A stretch of DNA of 57,047 nucleotides from Gemmatimonadaceae bacterium (lineage in GTDB: Bacteria > Gemmatimonadota > Gemmatimonadetes > Gemmatimonadales > Gemmatimonadaceae), in assembly GCA_014377535.1 (NCBI GenBank), contig JACMPK010000086.1:1-57047 (forward strand). The letters are read 5' to 3'. Below the pieces are notes generated by a model. It ran no database searches. It saw only the letters and a program-made list of their open reading frames with translations, and had not been told where the DNA came from. This document shows, piece by piece, positions 7,968-15,733 of the stretch. The position numbers and the translations under genes are program-made. Position 1 is the first letter of the stretch, and every line of letters begins with the position of its first letter.

Positions 7968-8568
7968 AGTTCAGGAACAGGGCGCGTCGATTTCAAACTC
8001 GAACGGCACGGGTAAACGGCAGCGGTCGGTTGACCCGAGGCGCGACGGGTTCTAGAAGCCGAACCTGACTTGTTGGCGCAGTCATCGGTAATCGTGCGGG
8101 ACACGCGTCATTGTTCGAGGGCGGCCAGGCATCGTGCATTTGATGTCTGGCCGCTGCTGCTCGTACAGGCGTCGGTGTTGTTCAACTCGCTGGCCGATCA
8201 AGTTCGTGGCGATCGCAGTGACATGCTGCAGGGGCAGCGATTCATGCCTATGGTGGACCCGTCAATGGCTGGCGGTGCAGCGTCCATGCTGGCGGCCGTC
8301 ATCGGTGATGTTGGGAAGGTCGCACCGCCATGCAGCGTCCCGTCAACGTATAAGTCTACTTCTTATAAGAAGTATTATGTAAACCAAGCATGGTGGAAAA
8401 CTGTGGATAAGTGCCGGTTTCTCCTGCCTGGTGTGGAAAGCCGCCTTGGTTCCACACAATACCGCCACATGTCACGCTGCAACGCCTATCCAGACCGGTA
8501 CGTCCCCTGACACGTCTGCAACCCCCCGCCATAGCGCCATCAACGGTTCGACAACGCACCTGAGCACG
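7968..8568. other. Gene-free convergent intergenic region around the dif-like site
   Basis: 601 bases between two converging genes. No open frame here looks coding; the longest, at 8070-8510 on the plus strand, has no family resemblance. The region is ordinary GC-rich sequence except for a strongly AT-rich island at about 8349-8385, which contains the dif-like site. A single perfect DnaA-box-like word (TGTGGATAA) follows at 8402-8410. No terminator with a T-run was seen for either converging gene. Confidence 0.6.
8358..8385 (+). other. dif: Putative chromosomal dif site (XerC/XerD recombination site)
   Basis: The layout is an 11-bp left arm ACTTCTTATAA (8358-8368), a 6-bp centre GAAGTA (8369-8374) and an 11-bp right arm TTATGTAAACC (8375-8385). 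The inner arm ends ATAA and TTAT are the hallmark of bacterial dif sites. The right arm closely follows known XerD arms (E. coli TTATGTTAAAT; B. subtilis, as I remember it, TTATGTAAACT), and the left arm resembles the B. subtilis ACTTCCTAGAA. It sits in a 600-bp convergent gap, with all genes to the right running toward it. An overlapping 18-bp perfect palindrome spans 8357-8374. The site would mark the terminus where FtsK and XerC/XerD resolve chromosome dimers; a xerD-like gene lies at 26338-27249. Confidence 0.85.
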
Positions 8569-9426
8569 TCAGCTCACAGCGTGAATCACGCCGTCAAACA
8601 CCACCCGAGCCTCCCCGGACAGCTCGCTCCAGCCGCGCTCAGGAGCCTTCGGCAACCGCACCGTCAGCACCCGGTCGCTGATCGTCCGCAGGTGCACCGG
8701 CTGGCCCGGCACTGACAGGTTCCAGCCGATCAGGCAGGCCGCGGTGGCCACCGACCCGGTGCCACATGCATACGTCTCGCGCTCCACGCCGCGCTCAAAA
8801 GTGCGAATGCGCCACTCGCCCGGCGTGGGTGCGGCGCTCACGAAGTTCACGTTCGCCCCCTCCGGCCGCCGCAATGCGCCATGGCGCAAGATCCCCCCGC
8901 GGCCGGCAACGTCGATCGCGGCGACGTCTGGAACCAGTACCACGAGATGCGGCACGCCCACGATGGCGTAACCGATCCGCTGCTCACGCGGTGCGCGTTC
9001 CTCTAGCGCGTCAAGCTCGAGCGCCGCCACTGTCGCCAGGCGAACGGATGCGACACCCGTCGCGTCGATCGACGCCTCGATCGGGCCTGAGTCGGAGCTG
9101 ATGCGGAACGTTTGCCCGACGGTTGCAAGTCCCAGCTTCACAGCACTTTGTGCAGCGCAGAGTGATGCATTGCCGCAGAGCGACGCACGTGAACCGTCTG
9201 CGTTGTAATACCGGATCGCGAGGAGTGACTCAGCCGATTCCGCAATGAACACGACCCCATCAGCGCCGACGCCGAGATGCGGCGCGCAGATCGCCGCCAC
9301 AGCGTCGGCGGATTCGAGCGGATCCATTGCCGCGCCGCACGAGCGCGAGTCCAGGAATACGAAGTCGTTGCCCGAGCCCGACATCTTCCAGAACGCGCGG
9401 CCGGCGGCCCGAGCCACGCCCGTCAT
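8569..9426 (-). CDS. dapF: Diaminopimelate epimerase
   Basis: 285 residues from an ATG at 9426 that overlaps the stop of the upstream glycosyltransferase (ATGA). It interconverts LL- and meso-diaminopimelate for lysine and peptidoglycan. Both racemase cysteines are visible: C84 in NADGSRASLCGN and C221 in YACGTGS, with GSGNDFVFLD near 17-26 and RRPEGANVNF near 186-195 as further family blocks. One departure stands out: the usual Arg two residues after CGN[GA] is Leu here (CGNASLC). The protein is otherwise full length. It ends the long minus-strand gene run and faces the dif-like site. Confidence 0.9.
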   Translation of the reverse strand: MTGVARAAGRAFWKMSGSGNDFVFLDSRSCGAAMDPLESADAVAAICAPHLGVGADGVVFIAESAESLLAIRYYNADGSRASLCGNASLCAAQSAVKLGLATVGQTFRISSDSGPIEASIDATGVASVRLATVAALELDALEERAPREQRIGYAIVGVPHLVVLVPDVAAIDVAGRGGILRHGALRRPEGANVNFVSAAPTPGEWRIRTFERGVERETYACGTGSVATAACLIGWNLSVPGQPVHLRTISDRVLTVRLPKAPERGWSELSGEARVVFDGVIHAVS

Positions 9427-10199
9427 ACCTTGCCGGTCATGGACCACCACCGAAGGCGCCAGACCATCCAGATCGCCTCGCGCACGATGCGCTTGGACAT
9501 CTTGCTCTCGCCTTCCGTGCGATCCGTGAACACGATCGGAATCTCCACGATGCGGAATCCCTTCTTCCACGCGCGAAAGCTGACTTCGATCTGGAAGGCA
9601 TAGCCGTTGGACCGCACGTCATCCAGGTCGATGCTCGCCAGCACCCGTCGCCGGAAGCACTTGAAGCCGCCGGTCGCATCGTAGAGCTGAAGCCCGGTGA
9701 CCGTGCGGGCGTAGATGTTGGCCGCATAGCTCAGCATCAGCCGCGCCATGGGCCAGTTCACCACGGTCACCTTGCCGTCGCGATAGCGAGAGCCAAGGAC
9801 GACGTCGGCGTTGGCCACGGCCCGCAGGAATTCCGGCAGGTGGCTGGGATCGTGCGAAAAGTCGGCGTCCATCTCGAAGATGTATTCGTAGTCGCGCTCC
9901 AGCGCCCAGCGGAATCCCGCCAGGTACGCCGTGCCCAGCCCCATCTTCTTCGGGCGATGCAGCGCATGCACGCGATCGTTGCGTGCCGCGATCTCGTCGA
10001 CGATGGGGCCGGTGCCGTCCGGCGAGCCGTCATCGACCACCAACACCGAGAGTCGCGGATCCTGCGCGAGCACGGAGTCGATGATCCGGGCGACGTTCTC
10101 GCGCTCGTTATACGTGGGAACGATGACCAGTCCACGTTCGCCGCGGCCCACTTCCCCGGCAGGTTCGCCGGTATCCAGTTCGCGAACGGCCGAAATCAC
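9423..10199 (-). CDS. Polyprenol-phosphate mannosyltransferase-like GT2
   Basis: About 258 residues starting at GTG 10199, which overlaps the stop of the YfhO gene (GTGA). This is a family 2 glycosyltransferase of the dolichol/polyprenol-phosphate mannose synthase type. It has IVPTYNERENV near 26-36, VDDGSPDGT near 55-63 (nucleotide-binding Asp pair) and the metal-binding DADFSHDP near 111-118. GSRY and TGGFKCFRRRV are further family blocks, and RSNGYAFQIE is the acceptor-side block. No C-terminal membrane helices, so it is the soluble form. It would transfer a sugar from a nucleotide donor to undecaprenyl phosphate, feeding GT-C enzymes such as the adjacent YfhO-type protein. The sugar is not determined by sequence. 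Confidence 0.85.
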   Translation of the reverse strand: MISAVRELDTGEPAGEVGRGERGLVIVPTYNERENVARIIDSVLAQDPRLSVLVVDDGSPDGTGPIVDEIAARNDRVHALHRPKKMGLGTAYLAGFRWALERDYEYIFEMDADFSHDPSHLPEFLRAVANADVVLGSRYRDGKVTVVNWPMARLMLSYAANIYARTVTGLQLYDATGGFKCFRRRVLASIDLDDVRSNGYAFQIEVSFRAWKKGFRIVEIPIVFTDRTEGESKMSKRIVREAIWMVWRLRWWSMTGKV

Positions 10200-12592
10200 G
10201 CGGCGCGCCTCCGCGTCGTCACGACGCCACCGGCGAGGAGCAACACCGACAATCCCAGCGCCACCAGCGTGATGAGCTTGCCTTTTTCGTAGCTGGCGCT
10301 CGTGAAGCGCAGCTCCACACTCCGGGCTCCGGCCGGCAACGGTACGCCGATGAGCGAGTACATGGCCCGAGCGGCTGTCGCCGGCTTGCCGTCGACTGTG
10401 GCGGTCCAACCCGGATAGAAGTTCTCGGAGACCACGAGCGCCGAAGCAGCCGGCGCCGGTGACGCGAGCGTCAGCGAGATCGCTCCCGGATCGTACCTCG
10501 TGATGGTGACCGGCAGGTCGAGCGGCTGCGGCGCTGCCTGCAGCGTGACGGCCCGCACATCGGCACTCTCGTCGAAGATTGCCGTCGAGTGCACCGGGAA
10601 CCTCGGATCCAGCACGGTCGCCAGCGTGACGCTGTCCGCTGCCTTGATGATTGCCGGTGCGACCCATGCCGCCCGGTTGTCTCCGGGTAGTTCGTACAGA
10701 TAAACGATCGAGCCGTGCGCGTCCTTGGTTGGTCCGGCAACCAGTTTCGCGTCAGGAATCGGAAATTTCGCCGCGTCGGTCAAAAAGAAGCGCACGTTCG
10801 CGAGCGCCCAGAAGTTCGGGTTGCCAAGCTGCGGACGCCCCTCCTCTTCCGGTCCCATCAGGTCGTCGTAGCGGCGGAGCTCATTGCCGTGATAGCCGAC
10901 CGCCTGCCGGATGCCATGCGCCATCAGCCCGCTGTAGCGGAGTTCCGGATCGCGCGGCACCCAGGTGCCGTCGATGGGCGTATCGATGACGCGGCCGGGG
11001 TTGGTGACGGTAGCCCGTTTCATGTACTCGATCGCTGCATTCGTCGCAAAGCTCACGCGCGCCGGTGGCATGAACGTCCAGTACTGACGCATCACGCTGA
11101 CCTGGTCGAGCGTGACGACGGCGACGAGCGCCCAGCCGGCCAGCGCGGGCTTCAGCAGGCCGCGACCACGGATGACGCAGATGACGAGTGCGAGGGTCGC
11201 GAAGAGCATGGCGCGCATGGTGCCGCTGGCCAGTTCCGACGCATTGGCCTGTACTCGGTCGGCCACTTCAGGGCGCGCGAACAGGCCGGCGATGGTCGTC
11301 ATGCCGCCGGTGACCCCAAGCAGAAACAACACGCCGATCGTGACGCCCGCCGCCACGACGAACCGTCGCGACGGTGCCCGGTCCACCAGCGCCTGCGCAC
11401 CGTGGCCGGCCAGGATGGCCATTGCGAACGTCGCGAGAAAGAAGACCGTGCTCGGTGCACGGAAGAACTTGCTGCCGGGGACGAGGTTGTAGACCAACTG
11501 GTAGAACGGCGTGTTGCCGCCGAGCGCCCAGAATGTGAAAAACACGAACATGCCGCTCCAGAACAGCACGTCGCGACTGCGTGCATGCTTCCTGAACGCC
11601 GCAACGACCAGCAGCCACACCGCCGCGCCAATGTACTCGCTGTGGTGGTGGATGTTGTTGGGGCCCCAGTACTTGTCGAGGATGCCGGTGAACTGCGGAA
11701 TGAGCGTGTTGATCAGCTCGACCGGCGGAAACGAGAACGACGTCGCGAAGGTGTAGTCACGACCGCCTGCACGCGGCGAGAACGGCGTGTACTCCATCAC
11801 GGGCAGATACTGAATTGCGCTGATGGCAAATCCCAGAACCACGGCGCCGAGTGCAAGGCCCAGACGACGCAACGCCAGCGGGCGATCGGGGTGCCCGTCG
11901 ATCCCGTACGCTGCGTACAGCCCGAAGATGCCGGTGCCCATCAGCAGGTACTGCATCAGCTGCGGGTGCGGGCTGAGCATGCCGAGTCCCACGACGATGG
12001 ACAGCGCGCCCCACGCCCAGTTACGACCATCGCGCACGCCGCGCAGTACGCAGAACATGGCCAGCGGCAGCATGGCACCCACGAAGATCTTGCCGTCATG
12101 CCCCGGCGTCACGTACGACGCGTTCCAGCCACTGAGCATGTAGGCGACGGCCCCGATCAGCGCGCCGAAGAATCGCAGGCCCAGCGCGCGGAGGAACACG
12201 TAGCTCGCGAACCCGCCCAGGATGTAGTGCAGAATCATGCCCCAGGTCATCGCGACGTCGGTGGGCATGACCATCCGCAGCAGCGCGGTGGGATAGAAGA
12301 TGTCGCCGTGCATCGCGCCGACGTATGGCATGCCACCGAACAGGTAGGGATTCCAGAGTGCAAAACCGCCGGTGGCACGCAGCACTTGCGCACCGAACTC
12401 GCGGAACGAGTAGCCGGCGATGTACTGGTCGCTGTAGATGTTGACCAGGAACTGGCCGCTGAGTGCCGGATAAGCGAGCAGCATGGTGCCGCCGACGCAC
12501 GTGAGCAGCGCGAGAAGCCAGGCGCTGCGGGGCGCGATCGTGTCGTGCGTGTCGTACGTGTCGTGCGTATCGTGCTCAGGCAGCTGGGCCAT
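10196..12592 (-). CDS. YfhO-family polytopic membrane protein (putative GT-C glycosyltransferase)
   Basis: 798 residues, about a dozen membrane helices followed by a C-terminal extracytoplasmic domain and a last helix. The region around residue 724, NFYPGWTATVDGKPA, is characteristic of YfhO/GT-C proteins. So are the N-terminal LWNPYLFGGMPYVG and the loop acidic and aromatic residues. YfhO relatives add sugars from lipid-phosphate donors outside the membrane, for example glucose on lipoteichoic acid in Firmicutes. Here the coupled mannosyltransferase-like gene may make the donor (inference). The N-terminus has four HDT/YDT repeats encoded by 9-bp tandem units. ATG 12592 overlaps the upstream flippase-like gene by 17 bases and lacks an obvious ribosome site. 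Confidence 0.8.
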   Translation of the reverse strand: MAQLPEHDTHDTYDTHDTIAPRSAWLLALLTCVGGTMLLAYPALSGQFLVNIYSDQYIAGYSFREFGAQVLRATGGFALWNPYLFGGMPYVGAMHGDIFYPTALLRMVMPTDVAMTWGMILHYILGGFASYVFLRALGLRFFGALIGAVAYMLSGWNASYVTPGHDGKIFVGAMLPLAMFCVLRGVRDGRNWAWGALSIVVGLGMLSPHPQLMQYLLMGTGIFGLYAAYGIDGHPDRPLALRRLGLALGAVVLGFAISAIQYLPVMEYTPFSPRAGGRDYTFATSFSFPPVELINTLIPQFTGILDKYWGPNNIHHHSEYIGAAVWLLVVAAFRKHARSRDVLFWSGMFVFFTFWALGGNTPFYQLVYNLVPGSKFFRAPSTVFFLATFAMAILAGHGAQALVDRAPSRRFVVAAGVTIGVLFLLGVTGGMTTIAGLFARPEVADRVQANASELASGTMRAMLFATLALVICVIRGRGLLKPALAGWALVAVVTLDQVSVMRQYWTFMPPARVSFATNAAIEYMKRATVTNPGRVIDTPIDGTWVPRDPELRYSGLMAHGIRQAVGYHGNELRRYDDLMGPEEEGRPQLGNPNFWALANVRFFLTDAAKFPIPDAKLVAGPTKDAHGSIVYLYELPGDNRAAWVAPAIIKAADSVTLATVLDPRFPVHSTAIFDESADVRAVTLQAAPQPLDLPVTITRYDPGAISLTLASPAPAASALVVSENFYPGWTATVDGKPATAARAMYSLIGVPLPAGARSVELRFTSASYEKGKLITLVALGLSVLLLAGGVVTTRRRAA
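12540..12575 (+). repeat. 9-bp tandem repeat in the YfhO gene
   Basis: Four head-to-tail copies of a 9-bp unit (GTGTCGTGC with variants GTGTCGTAC and GTATCGTGC), encoding HDT/YDT/HDT/HDT on the minus strand just after the start codon. In-frame copy changes would add or remove three residues without shifting the frame. Confidence 0.85.
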
Positions 12593-13538
12593 CGGGCGTC
12601 GAAATGGAGGTGCGGCGGCGCAAGGACGTGCCGGGGAGGAAGGCGAGCCCCGGAAGAATTTCGACCACGGTCAACCAGATGCGTGATGCAGCCGCGAGCA
12701 GCGCGGCGTCGGCCGGCGTCGCGAGGCGGAGCGAGATGAGGAGGCCGGCGAGTGCTGCTTCGCGCACACCGATGCCGCCCGGCGCGAAGATCGCAAGAAA
12801 GCCGATGAGGTACGACGCGGTGTAAACTGCCAGCGCAGCCACTGAGACGCCACCGCCGCGGCCGAGCAGTGCGCTCCAGAACAGTCCGAAGCCGATGCCG
12901 TACGCGACCCACGCCGCGGCGTTTGCCGCGAAGACCACGAGCAGCGTGCCGCGCGAGATCGTCGGCACCTGCACGGGCGGCCGACGCAACATGCGTGTCG
13001 CGATGCTGACACCCCATGCCAGCAGCTGCGGCCCGAATGCGAGGCCAATCACCGTCGCGGCGAGCGTGACCCAGCTGGCTATGCGTAGTAACGGATTGCG
13101 CGCGAGGATCTCCCCTGCCCCGGCCAGCGCCACCACCGAAAAGCCTGCCGCGATGTTCACCAGCTGCATGATGACCGACGATCCGGTCGCGGCGATCGGC
13201 GAGGCACCTGCCTCCTTTGCGAGGGCTGCCATCGCACCAATCGTCCACACCTTGCCAGGCACGTACTTGCCGAGGCTGGACACGAACCAGATGCGCGTCG
13301 CATCGTGCAGGCCGAGTGGGCTGTTCCAGCGTCGCAGCAGCAGGCGCCAGGCGGCGATCAGGATCGCATAGCCAATGGCGATACAGGCGCTGGCCGCGAC
13401 GAGGCCAAGCCAGTCCGGCCGAAGTGACGCAGCGCTCTCGCGGATGGCCGCCCAGTTGCCGGCGACGGCACGCGTGACGAAGGCGACGACGATGAGCGCG
13501 AGTCCGACGCGAAGCGCCGTGCGCCGCTCAGCGCGCAC
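12576..13538 (-). CDS. Lysylphosphatidylglycerol synthase-type flippase domain protein (UPF0104)
   Basis: About 320 residues with roughly eight membrane helices. The signature FVSSLGKYVPGKVW lies near residues 86-99, and FAPGGIGVREAALAG near 252-266 is typical of the UPF0104/LPG_synthase_TM family. This family includes the MprF flippase half and many proteins beside polysaccharide glycosyltransferases. Chosen start GTG 13538 overlaps the preceding glycosyltransferase by 11 bases and has GGAA about seven bases upstream; the open frame runs further up to 13727, but as non-homologous sequence. No catalytic GNAT-like domain is attached, so lipid or glycan-lipid translocation rather than aminoacyl transfer is the likelier role. 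Exact substrate unknown. Confidence 0.8.
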   Translation of the reverse strand: MRAERRTALRVGLALIVVAFVTRAVAGNWAAIRESAASLRPDWLGLVAASACIAIGYAILIAAWRLLLRRWNSPLGLHDATRIWFVSSLGKYVPGKVWTIGAMAALAKEAGASPIAATGSSVIMQLVNIAAGFSVVALAGAGEILARNPLLRIASWVTLAATVIGLAFGPQLLAWGVSIATRMLRRPPVQVPTISRGTLLVVFAANAAAWVAYGIGFGLFWSALLGRGGGVSVAALAVYTASYLIGFLAIFAPGGIGVREAALAGLLISLRLATPADAALLAAASRIWLTVVEILPGLAFLPGTSLRRRTSISTPDGPAA

Positions 13539-14709
13539 GCACGATTCCGCGCCGCGCCGCTTCGTACACGCTGCGATAGCGCTCGGCGACGGCGGCAGGA
13601 GACACCAGGGCCAGCATCTGTTCGCGTCCGGTTGCACCCATGACGGCGCGTCGAGATGGTTCACCGACGATGGCGCGGATTGCCATGCTCCACGGTGCCG
13701 GATCGTCAAAGGACGTGAGCAGCGCACCTGTCACGCCATCACGCACGATGTCCGGAAGTCCGCCCGAGTCCGACGCGACCACCGGCGTTTCGCAGAGCAG
13801 AGATTCCGCCGCGACCATGCCGAATCCTTCGTCGCGTGATGGCACGACCGTGCATGAGGCCCGGGCGTAGAAGGCCGGCATGGCATCGCGCGGTTGCTGC
13901 CCGTGCCACGCGATGCGATGTGCGATGCCAAGCTGCGCACCCAGGGCGTGCAGCAAGCCTGCGTCCTGACCATCGCCCACGACGTCGAGCTGAATCTCGT
14001 CAGGCAGTGCGGCCAGCGCGCGCAGCAGTAGCGCTGGATTCTTCTGCGCATTCAGCCGGCCCACGAAGAGCAGACGTGGTGGCGTGGCGCGGATCGCCGC
14101 GGCGGTGGTGAACCGATCGATATCGGCGGGCATGGGTGCCACGGTGATCGGTGCCGCGGTGAGCAGGTGCAGTCGCTGCGCAAGCCACTGGCTCACCGTC
14201 GTCACCGCAGCGGCGCGACCGAGTGCGAACGACGCCAGCGACGCCGTCATGCCGGTGGCCATGCGCGCATCGCTGCCATGTGACGTGACGACCATCGGTA
14301 CGCGTGAACGCACCGCGGTGCGGCCGACGGCGAGCGCCGCGGGAAACCACCAATGCGCGTGCACGATGTCGATGTCACCACTGGCCATGCGATGCCGCGT
14401 GGCGCGTCGCATGGCGCCGATCATTCGGAGCATCGCTCTCTTGCCGCGCGTGGATGCCTTCACCTGCTCCGCCATCGTGCCGGTGTATGCGAGCGTCTCG
14501 TCCGCATCGTCACCATAGCGCACGCGCTGCACCTGCACGCCGTCCACCACGTCGCGTTCCGGCAGGCCGCGCGCATGCGGTGCAATGACGTCGACGGTGA
14601 TGTCGACCGTCGCCAGTGCATGTGCGAGGTCGAGCAGGAAGCCACCAGCCGCGTCACCGCGTACCCGGGGGAAGTTGTGCGTCACGAACAGGACGCGTCG
14701 AACACTCAC
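13528..14709 (-). CDS. GT4-family glycosyltransferase
   Basis: 393 residues, GT-B fold. The N-terminal acceptor half has THNFPRVRGDAAGGF (residues 10-24) and VTSHGSDARM near 141-150. The C-terminal donor half has FVGRLNAQKNP at 215-225 and the retaining EX7E-type segment SRDEGFGMVAAESLL at 291-305, followed by VASDSGGLPDIV. It probably transfers a hexose from an NDP-sugar to a cell-surface glycan or lipid. ATG 14709 overlaps the upstream GT2 stop (ATGA). Donor and acceptor cannot be told from sequence. Confidence 0.88.
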   Translation of the reverse strand: MSVRRVLFVTHNFPRVRGDAAGGFLLDLAHALATVDITVDVIAPHARGLPERDVVDGVQVQRVRYGDDADETLAYTGTMAEQVKASTRGKRAMLRMIGAMRRATRHRMASGDIDIVHAHWWFPAALAVGRTAVRSRVPMVVTSHGSDARMATGMTASLASFALGRAAAVTTVSQWLAQRLHLLTAAPITVAPMPADIDRFTTAAAIRATPPRLLFVGRLNAQKNPALLLRALAALPDEIQLDVVGDGQDAGLLHALGAQLGIAHRIAWHGQQPRDAMPAFYARASCTVVPSRDEGFGMVAAESLLCETPVVASDSGGLPDIVRDGVTGALLTSFDDPAPWSMAIRAIVGEPSRRAVMGATGREQMLALVSPAAVAERYRSVYEAARRGIVRAR

Positions 14710-15731
14710 GAGACGTCGGAAATGCGCCTCTCATCCAGCTCCCGACGGATCTCGCGAAGCTCGGCGCGCTGCACGGCAATCATCTCGGCCACGAAGCCGC
14801 CGACGAAGAGGACGGAGCCGACGATCACGCAAGTCTCGATCAGGTTCAGCATGGGGCGGAAGCCGACGCCAGCGAAGATGCGGATGCCGATCGCGATCAG
14901 GCCCGTGAGCACGCCGATGGCGAACAGCGCCGCACCGAGCAGCCCGAAGAACAGCAGCGGCTTGCGGCCGAAGCGCAGCTCGAACCAGACCGACAGCATG
15001 TCGATCACACCGACCGGAATACGCCCGATGCCGAACTTGGACTTGCCTGCATGGCGCGCGTACAGCGGCACCGGAATCTCGGTGACGCTGAAGCCCTCGA
15101 AGTGTGCGATGACGATCATGTAGCGATGCCAGTCAGGACGGATCGGCAGCGCGCTCATGATCTCGCGCCGGTACGCCTTGACGCTGTTCAAGTCCTTGAC
15201 CGGAACGTCGAACAGCGATCGGCTGAGCCAGTTGTAGATGCCGCTGACGAACGCCTTCTCGTACTTCCCTTCCTTGAACCCTGTGACCATGTCCGCGGTG
15301 TTCGCCAGGATCGGCGCGACGAGTCGTGGAATGTCCTCGGGCTTGAACTGCAGGTCCGCGGGATAGAACACGAGAATTTCGCCACGCGAGTTCAGCCAGC
15401 CAGTGCGCAGGCCGTCGGCGATGCCGCGCTGCGTGCGATGTCGAACAGCACGCAGAAACGGATACTGTTCCTGCAATCGCTGGAGCACCGCCCAGGTGTC
15501 GTCCTTCGAGCCATCGTCCACCACGACGACCTCGTACCGTATGCGGCTGCCAGCGAAGGCCGCCGCAGCCTGCTCCATGAACAGCGGCAGGTTTTCCGCC
15601 TCGTCCTTCGCGGGCACCAGCACGCTCACGTCGACGCTGCTGTCAGCACCGCGTCGACCTGCCATGGGCAGTGCGCGAGTCGTGCCAATGCCGGACTCCG
15701 TTGCAGACGTGTCCTGCGTCGTCGTGCCCAT
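14706..15731 (-). CDS. GT2-family membrane-bound polyprenyl-phosphate glycosyltransferase
   Basis: 341 residues. A GT2 catalytic domain shows SVLVPAKDEAENL near 36-48, VDDGSKDDT at 71-79, and FYPADLQFKPED near 122-133 in place of the usual DxD. NSVKAYRREIM and LYARHAGKSKFG are further blocks of DPM1/ArnC-type enzymes. Two strongly hydrophobic segments near 255-285 and 295-320 anchor it, and a charged tail follows. Enzymes of this type load a sugar onto undecaprenyl phosphate at the inner membrane. It starts two bases after the rpoN stop. A ~30-residue Ser/Thr-rich N-terminal lead precedes the catalytic domain; a shorter start is possible. Confidence 0.85.
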   Translation of the reverse strand: MGTTTQDTSATESGIGTTRALPMAGRRGADSSVDVSVLVPAKDEAENLPLFMEQAAAAFAGSRIRYEVVVVDDGSKDDTWAVLQRLQEQYPFLRAVRHRTQRGIADGLRTGWLNSRGEILVFYPADLQFKPEDIPRLVAPILANTADMVTGFKEGKYEKAFVSGIYNWLSRSLFDVPVKDLNSVKAYRREIMSALPIRPDWHRYMIVIAHFEGFSVTEIPVPLYARHAGKSKFGIGRIPVGVIDMLSVWFELRFGRKPLLFFGLLGAALFAIGVLTGLIAIGIRIFAGVGFRPMLNLIETCVIVGSVLFVGGFVAEMIAVQRAELREIRRELDERRISDVS

Positions 15732-15733
15732 GG

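Noticed and set aside
7980-8070. A possible tRNA, from TTCGA-like words
   Set aside because: No acceptor, D or anticodon stem could be drawn around them on either strand.
8357-8374. The 18-bp perfect palindrome as a repressor operator
   Set aside because: It lies between two converging genes with no promoter to control, and it is contained in the dif arm-centre layout.
8391-8458. Possible replication origin: a perfect DnaA box (TGTGGATAA, 8402-8410) and near-matches beside an AT-rich stretch
   Set aside because: Only one perfect box; the others are one or more mismatches away and unevenly spaced. No dnaA, dnaN or gyrB is nearby. The AT-rich stretch is better explained as a dif site, and the genes to the right run toward it, not away.
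8070-8510. 146-residue open frame in the convergent gap
   Set aside because: No family resemblance, it spans the dif-like palindrome, and it has poor codon character and no ribosome site.
10715-12739. 674-residue plus-strand open frame opposite the YfhO gene
   Set aside because: Antisense shadow of a GC-rich real gene; composition is His/Arg/Ala-rich with no recognisable domain.
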